This document shows, piece by piece, positions 1-13,707 of a stretch of DNA of 64,000 bases. The position numbers and the translations under genes were made by a program. The DNA is from Arthrobacter agilis (GTDB lineage Bacteria; Actinomycetota; Actinomycetes; Actinomycetales; Micrococcaceae). How positions within the stretch are numbered: the first letter of the stretch is position 1; every line of letters begins with the position of its first letter. The stretch spans positions 3,286,001-3,350,000 of the forward strand of contig NZ_JAUSXO010000001.1 in assembly GCF_030816075.1 (NCBI RefSeq), in the 5' to 3' direction. Below the pieces are notes generated by a model. It searched no databases. It saw only the letters and a list, made by a program, of their open reading frames with translations, and had not been told where the DNA came from.

Positions 1-2399
<2,399 letters not shown>

Positions 2400-2406
2400 G
2401 GGGTTC

Positions 2407-5295
<2,889 letters not shown>

Positions 5296-5349
5296 GGGAA
5301 CTCCGTACGTCAGGTGGGAGGCGCGGGCGCGCGTGCCAGGTCGGGTTCC

Positions 5350-5540
5350 TCCCCGCTCTGTGTGGGACCTGAGAGTTTCCGCAGGGCTCCGCGCCTGCTT
5401 GCACCGTCGGTGAGCGCCGGACGATGCCGGGCTGCTTTCCAGAGTTGCCTATCCGCAGCGGTACTTTCGCCTGAGAGATTCCTGGGGAGGATTTGCTCCT
5501 ACGGCGCCTGCCGGCGTTGAGTCAACGGCAGAACTCTCCC
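5350..5540 (-). ncRNA. Tandem glycine riboswitch upstream of gcvP
   Basis: Read on the minus strand, the leader holds two glycine aptamers in a row. The first runs from GGAGAGTTCTG to CCAGGAATCTCTCAGGCG, followed by the linker AAAGTACCGCTGCGGATAGG. The second has GGAAAGCAG, CACCGACGGTGCAAGC and GCGGAAACTCTCAGG. These are the conserved cores of the gcvT-type glycine riboswitch. The remaining 55 bp or so to the gcvP ATG would hold the expression platform. Glycine binding would be expected to turn the operon on. The boundaries are approximate. The rest of this intergenic stretch, up to 5766, shows no gene. Confidence 0.93.
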
Positions 5541-5766
5541 GCTGCAGATCATTGGCGTATTCAGTTGGGGTCTTGCAGCTGTGAGCCGCCCCACATGGTA
5601 CCGCGCGGAAAGGACGCGAGGCAAAGATACCCGGACGGACGGCAGAACACTACCCGAGCCTGCCGCACCCGGGAAGGGTTGCAGGGAAAGCCTGTAGGAG
5701 TCCTCCCACACCCGTACGCCCGGCGCTAGCGTGGGATCGACAGCACCTCGCGCACCAGGAGTATCG

Positions 5767-6810
5767 ATGATGATCCCCCGTTTCCGTCCGGCCGCCGCCG
5801 TGCTGCTGCTCGCGGCAGCCCTCCTGTCCGCCCCTCCGGCGGGTGCGGCGGCGCCCTCCTACGTGGCGCTCGGGGATTCCTACTCCTCCGGCACCGGGAC
5901 GCGCGCCTACCTCGCGGACGGCTCGACCTGCCAGCGCTCCGTCTACGCGTTCCCCTCGCTCATCGCGAGCGCGAAGGGGTATGTCCTGAACTTCCGTGCG
6001 TGCTCGGGCGCCACCGTCGCCGATGTCGCCGCGACGCAGCTCGACGCCCTCACCCCCACGACGGCGTACGTCTCGCTCAGCGTCGGCGGGAACGACGCCG
6101 CCTTCGCGGCCGTGATGACCGAATGTGCGAAACCGGCGTGGATGAGCAACTGCACCACCGCGATCGACCAGGCACAGGCCGTCATCACCGGCCGGCTGCC
6201 CGGCAGCCTGTCCTCCCTCTACCGGCAGGTCCGGGCACGGGCACCGCAGGCGAGGGTGGCCGTCGCGGGGTACCCGCGGATCTTCAACGGCGAGGACTGC
6301 AATGCCGCCACGTGGTTCTCGCCCGAGGAGGAGGCGCGCCTGAATGCGACGGCGGACCTCCTCAACCGGACGACGGCGGCGGCCGCGGCGGCCGCAGGCT
6401 TCACCTTCGGAGCCCCGACCTTCACCGGGCACGCGGTGTGCGATGCCACCGAGTGGGTCAACGGGCTCTCGAATCCCGTCTCGGACTCCTACCACCCGAA
6501 CCGGGCCGGGCACGCCTCGGCGTACGTGCCGCTGCTGGGCGCATCCCTGACGGGGAGCGCGGTCGGCATCACGCAGGACACCCTGCGGTCGGCCGAGCTC
6601 ACCGCGCCCGCACTCGCGCAGCAGCAGGGCGCCTACGCCGCGCAGGACGCCGGGATCGAGCAGCAACGGTTCGTCCTGCCGGACCTGAAGAGCCCGGCGG
6701 CACGGACCGCCGCGGCGCGGGCCGGTGTGGACCTCGCGGATCCGGCCAGCATCGACCGGGCCGATCGCGCGGCGGAGGCCCGGCAGCTCGACCACCCCCA
6801 GGGCCACTGA
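5767..6810 (+). CDS. Secreted SGNH/GDSL-family hydrolase (lipase/esterase-like)
   Basis: Predicted exported esterase or lipase of 347 residues. An N-terminal signal peptide (RFRPAAAVLLLAAALLSAPP) ends near residue 27. Block I GDSYSSGTG carries the nucleophile Ser38, SVGGND is block III and DSYHPNRAGH holds the catalytic Asp/His pair, as in Streptomyces-type SGNH lipases. Cysteines in the middle suggest disulfides. The last 70 residues or so, after the catalytic His, are an Ala/Arg/Asp-rich tail of unknown role. An in-frame start exists upstream, but AGGAG at 5757-5761 supports the ATG at 5767. The natural substrate cannot be read from the sequence. Confidence 0.9.
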   Translation: MMIPRFRPAAAVLLLAAALLSAPPAGAAAPSYVALGDSYSSGTGTRAYLADGSTCQRSVYAFPSLIASAKGYVLNFRACSGATVADVAATQLDALTPTTAYVSLSVGGNDAAFAAVMTECAKPAWMSNCTTAIDQAQAVITGRLPGSLSSLYRQVRARAPQARVAVAGYPRIFNGEDCNAATWFSPEEEARLNATADLLNRTTAAAAAAAGFTFGAPTFTGHAVCDATEWVNGLSNPVSDSYHPNRAGHASAYVPLLGASLTGSAVGITQDTLRSAELTAPALAQQQGAYAAQDAGIEQQRFVLPDLKSPAARTAAARAGVDLADPASIDRADRAAEARQLDHPQGH

Positions 6811-6951
6811 GGCCGCTCCGCACCGATGCGGCCCGTCGTCGCACCCGGCCCGACCTCATTACATACGTATGCATGGAATAACCGGGTGGTGCGGTCCGTT
6901 CTACCAGCGGGCCCAGGGTGGGCCTGATCGCCAAGCACGGGAGCACTGACC

Positions 6952-7983
6952 ATGGCACGCGAACTGGAACTCGGTCTCGACACCTTCGGGGACGTCACGC
7001 GCGGGGAGGACGGCCGGCCACTCCCCTACCCGCAGGTCATCCGCAACGTCATCGCCGAGGCCGTCCTGGCGGACGAGGTGGGCGTCGACTTCATCGGCAT
7101 CGGGGAGCACCACCGCGACGATTTCGCCGTCTCCGCGCCCGAGACCGTCCTCGCCGCCATCGCCGGACAGACCGAGCGGATCCGCCTCGGGTCGGCCGTC
7201 ACCGTCCTCAGCTCCGACGACCCCGTCCGCGTCTACCAGCGGTTTGCCACCCTCGACGCCGCCTCGAACGGCCGCGCCGAGGTCATCCTCGGGCGCGGGT
7301 CCTTCACCGAGTCCTTCCCCCTCTTCGGCTATGAACTCTCCGACTACGAGCGGCTCTTCGAGGAGAAGCTCGACCTGTTCTCGGAACTGATCAAGGAGGG
7401 CCCGGTCACCTGGTCCGGCACCACCCGCCCGGGGCTCAAGGACCACGAGGTCTATCCGAAAACCGAGGGCGGGCACCTGAAGACCTGGATCGGCGTGGGC
7501 GGAAGCCCCGAATCGGTGGTGCGGGCCGCACGCTACGGCATGCCGCTCATGCTCGCGATCATCGGCGGCGACCCGGCCCGCTTCGCCCCCTACGTGGACC
7601 TCTACCATCGGGCGCTGGCGCAGCTCGGCCGGCCCACCCTGCCCATCGGCGTCCACTCCCCCGGGTACATCGCCGACTCCGACGAGCAGGCCCGTGAGGA
7701 GCTGTGGCCGGACAACCGCATCATGCGCGACCGCATCGGCCGCGAGCGCGGCTGGGGTCCGACCACCCGGGCCGAGTTCGAGCAGGAGGCGGACTTCGGG
7801 TCGCTGTACGTCGGCTCCCCGGAGACGGTCGCGAAGAAGATCGCCACGACGGCGCGCACCCTCGGGATCGACCGTTTCGACATGAAGTACAGTGCCGGCC
7901 CCCTGCCGCACGAGAAGCTCATGCACAGCATCGAGCTCTACGGCACGAAGGTCATCCCGCTGGTGCGGGAGATGCTCGCCTAG
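6952..7983 (+). CDS. LLM-class flavin-dependent oxidoreductase
   Basis: Luciferase-like monooxygenase fold (TIM barrel binding FMN or F420), 343 residues. The start MARELELGLDTFGDV, the segment GIGEHHRDDFAVSAPE and the late VGSPETVAKKIA motif fit the LLM subgroup named for Atu2307/SP_0267. Members are widespread and mostly of unknown substrate. It stands alone. About 60-90 bp upstream is a small palindrome CATACGTATG (near 6863) that could be an operator; this is speculative. The cofactor (FMN or F420) is not decided by the sequence I can read. Confidence 0.88.
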   Translation: MARELELGLDTFGDVTRGEDGRPLPYPQVIRNVIAEAVLADEVGVDFIGIGEHHRDDFAVSAPETVLAAIAGQTERIRLGSAVTVLSSDDPVRVYQRFATLDAASNGRAEVILGRGSFTESFPLFGYELSDYERLFEEKLDLFSELIKEGPVTWSGTTRPGLKDHEVYPKTEGGHLKTWIGVGGSPESVVRAARYGMPLMLAIIGGDPARFAPYVDLYHRALAQLGRPTLPIGVHSPGYIADSDEQAREELWPDNRIMRDRIGRERGWGPTTRAEFEQEADFGSLYVGSPETVAKKIATTARTLGIDRFDMKYSAGPLPHEKLMHSIELYGTKVIPLVREMLA

Positions 7984-8096
7984 GGGGCATGCCCCGCGCT
8001 TCGCTCTTTCTTCGGTTTTCTTTCGCACTTCGGGCACGTCGCGTTTGAGCGCGGCCGAGGAGAGTGGACCTCAGGAGTACAGCACTCCGTGATCTT

Positions 8097-8132
8097 CCCG
8101 CCGGTTCCGATCCGTCCATCGGAACCGGCGGG
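8097..8132. terminator. Strong hairpin between monooxygenase and signal peptidase genes
   Basis: Perfect 15-bp inverted repeat (CCCGCCGGTTCCGAT and its complement) around a 6-nt loop CCGTCC. It sits 114 nt past the monooxygenase stop and about 30 nt before the ribosome site of the next gene. There is no T-tract, so it may be an actinobacterial I-shaped terminator or a leader structure. Confidence 0.55.
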
Positions 8133-8173
8133 CAGCTTCAGCAGGAATCCGCGGAAGTACCAAAGGAGCAGGC

Positions 8174-9214
8174 GTGACGACGATCGACCTTCCGTCCATC
8201 ACCCCCACGGTGGTGGCAGTGCGGCAGGCACGCCACGCCGCCGCATCGGCCGCCGCACCCGCCGCCGCATCGGACGCCGAGGCCGCACCGGCCGTGAAGG
8301 GCACCACCCTCGTCCAGCGCCTCGCGAGCCTCCTCGGCACCCTGCTCATGGTGCTCGCGGTCGTCGCCGTCCTGTTCTTCGCCATCGGCCCCCGCTTCTT
8401 CGGCTACCAGACCGCGACCATGCTCACCGGCAGCATGGCGCCGGGGATCGTCCCCGGGGACGTCGTGGTCACCACGCTGCAGCCCGTCAGCGGGATCGCC
8501 GTCGGAGACGTCATCAGCTACCACATCCCCGTCGAGGACCACCGCGTGGAGACCCACCGGGTGGTCGAGGTGATCCGGGGAGCCGACGGCGCCACCGCCG
8601 TGCGGACCAAGGGCGACGCCAACGAGGCCGTCGACCCGTGGACCGCCACCCTCGACGGCGATTCGGTCTACGAGGTCGCCGCCGTGATCCCCCAGGTCGG
8701 CAACGCGATCCGGATGCTCCGCACCCCGATGGTCAGCCACATCCTGGTCTACGGCATCCCGGCGGTGCTCGTCGGAGCCCTGCTGCTCATGATCTGGTCG
8801 CGTCCCGACGAGGATTCCGACGAATCCGAGGTCCCGGCCGATCCCGCGGCCCCCCGCCCCACGGACGACGTCGTCGGGGCGCCCACGCTCGACCGGAGGA
8901 TCCTCGAGAACCTCGGCGAGGAGCTCTCCAGCCGTACGGGTGCGCTGCACTTCGCCGACTCGTTCGTGGACATGCTCCCGCAGCGCATCGACGCCGTCGA
9001 GGGCGCCTTCGCCGCCCGCGATGCCGACGCAGCCGTCGTCGCGCTGCTCAGCCTCAACGTCAGCGCCTCCATGGTCGGCGCCTGCCGGCTCGAGGAGGGG
9101 TCATCCGCGGCGATGGACCTGATCGACGCCCCGCGTGAGCACGCCGCCATCATCACCCGGCTGCGGGTGCTGGGCGGAGAGTTTCAGGCCGCGCTCGGCG
9201 GCATCATCCGGTAG
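8174..9214 (+). CDS. Signal peptidase I (ER/SipW type) fused to a degenerate Hpt-like domain
   Basis: 346 residues. A first membrane segment lies at about 52-72. The catalytic Ser87 is in LTGSMAPGIVPGDVV and His128 in ETHRVVEV; this Ser/His pair is the ER/archaeal/SipW type, which uses His instead of Lys. The box TKGDANEAVDPW follows, and a second membrane segment lies at about 189-208. An acidic Pro-rich linker (210-238) then leads to a helical domain (238-340) resembling histidine phosphotransfer (Hpt) domains. Where an Hpt has HxLKGSAxxxGA this one has LLSLNVSASMVGA, so the phospho-His is Leu292. The topology puts this tail in the cytosol. GTG start with AAAGGAG five bases ahead. It is convergent with, and overlaps by 31 bp, a response regulator gene. 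No SipW substrate gene lies nearby. Confidence 0.85.
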   Translation: MTTIDLPSITPTVVAVRQARHAAASAAAPAAASDAEAAPAVKGTTLVQRLASLLGTLLMVLAVVAVLFFAIGPRFFGYQTATMLTGSMAPGIVPGDVVVTTLQPVSGIAVGDVISYHIPVEDHRVETHRVVEVIRGADGATAVRTKGDANEAVDPWTATLDGDSVYEVAAVIPQVGNAIRMLRTPMVSHILVYGIPAVLVGALLLMIWSRPDEDSDESEVPADPAAPRPTDDVVGAPTLDRRILENLGEELSSRTGALHFADSFVDMLPQRIDAVEGAFAARDADAAVVALLSLNVSASMVGACRLEEGSSAAMDLIDAPREHAAIITRLRVLGGEFQAALGGIIR

Positions 9215-9975
9215 CCGACCCCGCGGACGGTGCGGATGAAGCGCGGGGCCTTGGTGTCCTCGCCCAGCTTCTTCCGCAGGTTCCGGATGTGCACCTCCAC
9301 GAGGTGCTGGTCGTTGATCCAGCCGTCTCCCCAGATGCGGGAGAGCAGGGTCTCGCGCTGCCAGACACGGCGCGGACCCGAGACGAGCGTCGCCAGGAGA
9401 TCGAACTCGATCCGCGTGAGTGGCAGTTCGACGCCGTCGAGCATGGCGATCCGACCCTCGGCGTCGATGGTCAGGGGCCCGTGGGTCAGCAGGTTCTCCA
9501 CCTGGGCCGGCGCCGCGGCGCCCGCCGCCCCGACCGCGGCGGCCGGCAGTGGCTCCTCGGCCCCGGACGGTGACTGCGACCCGTTGGCGCCCGTGCTCCG
9601 CGGCCGGCGGAACATGGCGTTCACGCGGGCACCGACCTCGCGCGGGCTGAAGGGCTTGACGACGAAGTCGTCCGCTCCGATCTCGAGGCCGATGAGGCGG
9701 TCGATCTCGTCCTGCCGCGCCGTGATCATGACGACATACGCGTCGGTGAGGGGCCGGATCTGGCGGCACACCTCCACCCCGTCGATATCGGGCAGGTTCA
9801 GGTCGAGGGTGACCAGATCCGGACGGCGCTCCCGTACGAGCGCGACGCCCTGGCGCCCGTTCTCCGCCTCGATGGTGGTGAAGCCGTTCATGCCCAGTGT
9901 CATGACCAGCAGCTGCCGGACATCGGCGTCGTCTTCGATGATGAGTGCGACGCGCGTATGAGGATCGGATGTCAT
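9184..9975 (-). CDS. OmpR/PhoB-family response regulator
   Basis: Two-domain transcription factor of about 263 residues. The receiver domain (residues 8-125) has the acidic pair in IIEDDADVRQ, phospho-acceptor Asp58 in VTLDLNLPDIDG and Lys107 in FVVKPFSPRE. A Pro/Ala/Gly linker leads to a winged-helix DNA-binding domain (from about 165), with RVWQRETLLSRIWG and VEVHIRNLRKKLG, ending GYRMMPPSAA. No histidine kinase is adjacent. A GTG at 10053 would add 26 residues; I prefer ATG 9975, where the receiver fold begins. It is codirectional with the GGDEF-EAL gene upstream (about 90 bp apart) and overlaps the signal peptidase gene tail to tail. Confidence 0.9.
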   Translation of the reverse strand: MTSDPHTRVALIIEDDADVRQLLVMTLGMNGFTTIEAENGRQGVALVRERRPDLVTLDLNLPDIDGVEVCRQIRPLTDAYVVMITARQDEIDRLIGLEIGADDFVVKPFSPREVGARVNAMFRRPRSTGANGSQSPSGAEEPLPAAAVGAAGAAAPAQVENLLTHGPLTIDAEGRIAMLDGVELPLTRIEFDLLATLVSGPRRVWQRETLLSRIWGDGWINDQHLVEVHIRNLRKKLGEDTKAPRFIRTVRGVGYRMMPPSAA

Positions 9976-10063
9976 GGGTACCACATTGCCAGATGATGCG
10001 TCGACCACCACGCGTATCGGGCCGGTGGGGCGTTTCTCTCCCCATCCGCTCACCGGACCGGCC

Positions 10064-12313
10064 TCATCCGCAGGCGGCGTCCAGGCTGTGCGCGGCGATC
10101 CAGGCCGGGACCTCCCGGGCGGGCAGCGGCTCGGAGATGTGGAATCCCTGCGCGAAGTCGCATCCCCTCTCGCGCAGTTCCTCCCTGACCCGCTCGTCGG
10201 ACACGCCCTCGGCGACCACCCTCAGTCCCAGGCTGTGGGCCAGGTCGATGATCGAGCCCACCAGCCCGATGGCACGCTGATCCTCCCGCATGGCGGTGAT
10301 GAAGGAGCGGTCGAGCTTCAGTTCGTCCACGGGCAGGTCCCGCAGGTAGGCCAGGGAACTGTAGCCGGTCCCGAAATCGTCGAGTGAGATCTGGATGCCT
10401 TCCGCACGGAGCCGCGCGAGGACCGCGGCGGTGCCGGCCGGGGTGGACATCAGCACGTCCTCGGTGATCTCGAGCATGATGGCCGACGGCGGCACGTCGT
10501 GCTCCTCGAGGAGGGTGAGGATCTGGTGGGGCAGGCACGGCAGGATGCAGGAACCGGAGAGATTCACCGCCACTGTGACGTCGAGGCCCTCGGTCCGCCA
10601 GCGGGCGACCCGGCGGATGGCGCGCCCGAGCACGAGCTCCGACAGCGCGGGCATCAGGCCCGCCTCCTCGGCGAGGGGCAGGAAGGCGTCCGGGGAGAGC
10701 CGGCCACGCGTCGGATGGTTCCAGCGGACGAGCGCCTCGACGCCCGTCACGTGGAGGTCGGACAGACGCACCTTCGGCTGGTAGTACAGTTCCAGCTCGT
10801 TCCCGGCCAGGGCGGTCCGCAGTTCCTGCACGGTCCGCAGCCGCAGGGCTCCGTCGTCGTCGTCCGCGGCACTGTAGACATGGTGACCCGTGCGGTCGGA
10901 TTTGGCGCGGAACATCGCGATGTCCGCCTTCCGCATGAGCAGCCCGATACCGGTGCCGTGCTCCGGCGTCAGGGCGATCCCGATACTGGCGCTGATCTGC
11001 AGGGCACCGCTGCCCACCTGCACCGGTGTGGCGAGTTCCGCCTCCAGCCGCAGCGCCGCCGCCAGTGCCTCGTCCTCCGATGCACCGTCGAGGAACACCG
11101 CGAACTCGTCGCCGCCCAGCCGTGCGAGCAGGTCGCCCGGCCTCAGCTGCGCCGCGAAGCGCGCGCCGACCTGCACGAGGAGGGCATCGCCGACGTCATG
11201 TCCGAGCGCGTCGTTGACGTGCTTGAAGCGGTCGAGGTCGAGCAGGAAGAGGGCGCCGGGACGCCCACCGCGGAGCCGCTCCGGCACGTCGGCGAACAGG
11301 GCGCGGCGGTTGGGCAGGCCCGTCAGCTCGTCCGTCCTCGAGAGCATCACGAGCACCCGGTTCCGGAAGGCGAGCGGGACCACGGCGAGGGCGAGCGCCG
11401 AGGCGGCGAACACGACGGCGAGCACCGGGATGCGCTGCTGGCTCCCGACGACCAGGACCGCGAGCGCGGCGGCCGTGGACACGACGGGTGCCGCGAGTTC
11501 GGGCACCCCCCGGTGCCGGCGGAGCCTGTGCCGGTCGATGTCCGCCGCGCCGTCGACCCAGGCGGCGATCGCGGCGACGCCGGCCACCCAGCCGACGTCG
11601 ATGATCGAGCCGACCGCGTAGTCCTGCATGCCCAGTGCGTAGGCGACATCCGCGGCGGAGAAGAGGACCAGGCCTGCGATGAGGACCGGCCAGCGGGGGC
11701 CGATATCGAGGCCGCGCGATGCCAGGATCCCGCCGATGGCCGTGATGAGGAGGAGATCGAGGAGCGGGTAGACGACGGCGACGATCACCTCGAACGTCGT
11801 GCCGTCGGTGGTCCCCGCGTGCAGCACGGGCGCGAGGATCAGGGCCATGATCGAGGCCGCCCCCAGCGCTCCCACGACACTCTCCAGGAGCAGCGGCCAC
11901 ACCGTGCGCCTCAGCCGTTGCAGCACGACCACGCCCAGGGCGCCGAGCATGAGCGGGTAGAAGGCGAAGTACGCGATGTCAGCGACCGATGCGTCGGTCA
12001 GCGCGTCCGCACCGGCCAGGGACGCCGCGTAGTAGGCGTCCCCGGCACTGTAGGCGATCGCCGCAGCCGCGCCGAGGACGATCTGCGGCTCGGCGAAGCG
12101 CGTCCGCACCATCGCACTGATGCAGACACCCACGGCGGCGAACTCGGTGAAGATGCAGAGCCAGCCGTCCAGGAGCGGATCGAAGGTGGCGGGGTCCCCC
12201 AGGAGCAGGCCCGCCGTGTAGACGACCAGCAGGACGACCATCGTGACCATCAGCGCCCGGGCGTGGCCCTGCCGGGGCGGGCGCCTGCCGGCGCGGGCTT
12301 CATCGCGCCGCAT
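10064..12313 (-). CDS. Membrane GGDEF-EAL protein (cyclic-di-GMP synthesis/turnover)
   Basis: 749 residues. The N-terminal third has several hydrophobic segments (from VTMVVLLVVYTAGLLLG to about residue 270), probably a membrane sensor module. A GGDEF domain follows, with TDELTGLPNRRALF, an intact LLARLGGDEFAVF and an RxxD inhibitory site (RPGD) five residues before GGDEF. Then comes an EAL domain with GVEALVRWNHP, EITEDVLM, DDFGTGYSSLAYL and GCDFAQGFHIS, so both catalytic signatures look intact. It could make or degrade c-di-GMP; sequence alone does not give the net activity. It precedes the response regulator in the same direction, with divergent promoters toward the methyltransferase. Confidence 0.92.
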   Translation of the reverse strand: MRRDEARAGRRPPRQGHARALMVTMVVLLVVYTAGLLLGDPATFDPLLDGWLCIFTEFAAVGVCISAMVRTRFAEPQIVLGAAAAIAYSAGDAYYAASLAGADALTDASVADIAYFAFYPLMLGALGVVVLQRLRRTVWPLLLESVVGALGAASIMALILAPVLHAGTTDGTTFEVIVAVVYPLLDLLLITAIGGILASRGLDIGPRWPVLIAGLVLFSAADVAYALGMQDYAVGSIIDVGWVAGVAAIAAWVDGAADIDRHRLRRHRGVPELAAPVVSTAAALAVLVVGSQQRIPVLAVVFAASALALAVVPLAFRNRVLVMLSRTDELTGLPNRRALFADVPERLRGGRPGALFLLDLDRFKHVNDALGHDVGDALLVQVGARFAAQLRPGDLLARLGGDEFAVFLDGASEDEALAAALRLEAELATPVQVGSGALQISASIGIALTPEHGTGIGLLMRKADIAMFRAKSDRTGHHVYSAADDDDGALRLRTVQELRTALAGNELELYYQPKVRLSDLHVTGVEALVRWNHPTRGRLSPDAFLPLAEEAGLMPALSELVLGRAIRRVARWRTEGLDVTVAVNLSGSCILPCLPHQILTLLEEHDVPPSAIMLEITEDVLMSTPAGTAAVLARLRAEGIQISLDDFGTGYSSLAYLRDLPVDELKLDRSFITAMREDQRAIGLVGSIIDLAHSLGLRVVAEGVSDERVREELRERGCDFAQGFHISEPLPAREVPAWIAAHSLDAACG

Positions 12314-12460
12314 GCAACTCCCATCCTCGGTGTGTTCCTGGTGTCGAAAGCCTAGGTGCGCCTCCCGGGGCGGGGCCCGATCTTTGGTCCGCGGTCACCG
12401 TATCCTGCGCGAATGCTTGGCTTCGGGCAGGGAACAGCCCTTCGTCGGTACCCTCTACCC

Positions 12461-13246
12461 ATGCTCAACATCGTCGACCAGCTCCGGATGGTGCCGGAAG
12501 TGGCCCGCCTCGCCCAGCGGACGCCCCGCGATCCGGTCACGGCCTGGGAGGGGTACTGGAGCCGTATCGGTACCACCGGCACGCAGGGCGAGGTGCTGTG
12601 GGATGCGGAGATCGGGCTGGAGGCGGATCAGTACGCGCAGGCCATCGACCGGTTCATGGACCGCGGTCTCCCGATCATCGATGGAGGGTGCGGCAACGGG
12701 CGGTGGACGCGCTGGCTCGCCGGGCGCTTCCCCTCGGCCCTCGGCGTCGATGTCGCGGACAGCGCCGTCCGGCGTGCGGCGCACGAGTCGCAGGAGCTGC
12801 CGTCGGTCGCCTTCAGGACGGCGGATCTGACGGCGCCGGGCGCGGGCCTGCTGCTGCACGAGGAACACGGCGACGCGAACGTCTTCGTCCGCGGGGTCTT
12901 CCACGTGCTGCGTCCGCCACAGCGGAAGGAACTCGGCAGGAATCTCCGGGACATCGTGGGCGACCGCGGCCGCGTGCTGCTGACCGAGACGAACTTCCGG
13001 GGGAACCCGCTGTCCTACCTGCAGAGCCTCGGTGCGCGACCGGGGAACATCCCGGCCCCGCTCCGGAGGGCCATCGGGGGTATCCCCGTACCGGGCCACT
13101 TCGGCCCGGCGGAGCGCCGTGCCGCTTTCCCCGACGGCTCCTGGACGGTGCTGGCGGACGGCCCGGTCACCATCGAGGCCGTTCCGATGAGCGGCAGGAC
13201 CAGCACCAGCATCCCCGGGTATCTCGCTATGCTGGGCGCTCGCTGA
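12461..13246 (+). CDS. Class I SAM-dependent methyltransferase
   Basis: 261 residues from ATG 12461 (MLNIVDQLRMVPEVA). Motif I is IIDGGCGNGRWTRWLAG, followed by an acidic residue in LGVDVADSAV, the Rossmann methyltransferase pattern that binds S-adenosylmethionine. The C-terminal half (TNFRGNPLSYLQSLGARPGN) does not show me a substrate class. A TACCCT hexamer at 12449-12454 lies seven bases before the ATG, so the mRNA may be leaderless; upstream in-frame starts exist but lack ribosome sites. The next gene downstream, in the same direction, is the broken STAS-like gene. Confidence 0.8.
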   Translation: MLNIVDQLRMVPEVARLAQRTPRDPVTAWEGYWSRIGTTGTQGEVLWDAEIGLEADQYAQAIDRFMDRGLPIIDGGCGNGRWTRWLAGRFPSALGVDVADSAVRRAAHESQELPSVAFRTADLTAPGAGLLLHEEHGDANVFVRGVFHVLRPPQRKELGRNLRDIVGDRGRVLLTETNFRGNPLSYLQSLGARPGNIPAPLRRAIGGIPVPGHFGPAERRAAFPDGSWTVLADGPVTIEAVPMSGRTSTSIPGYLAMLGAR

Positions 13247-13312
13247 TCCTTCCGTCCCGGAGGGGACACGCAGCCGTCCGGCCGAGACATCAGCGACGTG
13301 AGGAGCAGGGCC

Positions 13313-13706
13313 ATGACCGCACGACCGATCGAGGGCGGCAAGGCCACCCTCGCGCTGCTGCCCGACGGAATCCTCCACCTCGCGTGGGACAGGGACTGCA
13401 CCATCACGGTGGAGGACGCCGAGGCCGCCATGGCGGCGGTCAACGGCCTCGCCGACGGTGGGGGCCACCCCATGCTCGTCGACATGGAGACCACGCGGAC
13501 CGTCACCCGCGGCGCCAGGGCCGTCTTCGCGATCCCCTGCGCCGCGTCACGGATCGCCCTGCTGGGGTCCTCCCGTGGACAGGATGATCGCCAACTTCTT
13601 CCTCGGCGTGAACTCCCCGCCCTGCCCCACCCGGTTCTTCACCTCACGGCACCTGGCGGTCGCCTGGCTGCAGAGCGGGGCGCGCGAGCACCCGGCGAGC
13701 GCCTGA
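13313..13706 (+). pseudogene. STAS/SpoIIAA-like small protein, frameshifted
   Basis: The first frame runs from ATG 13313 (good AGGAG at 13301-13305) through LLVD-type strand VDMETTRTVTRGARAVFA and then PCAASRIALLGSS. From about 13567-13576 the continuing protein is found in the next frame: PVDRMIANFFLGVNSPPCPT and RFFTSRHLAVAWL, ending at TGA 13704-13706. Read together the two frames give one coherent protein of about 130 residues resembling the actinobacterial STAS-like family with the motif GSSPVDRxIANFFLG. One base too many, or two too few, in the C/T-rich run TCCTCCCG explains it. Either a sequencing error or a real inactivation. If the shift is ignored, the first frame reads on out of frame to 13831. 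Confidence 0.75.
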
Positions 13707-13707
13707 C

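Noticed and set aside
10499-12355. Plus-strand open frame of over 600 codons opposite the GGDEF-EAL gene
   Set aside because: Shadow frame; Arg/Glu/Gln/His-rich, and the minus-strand protein has all catalytic motifs.
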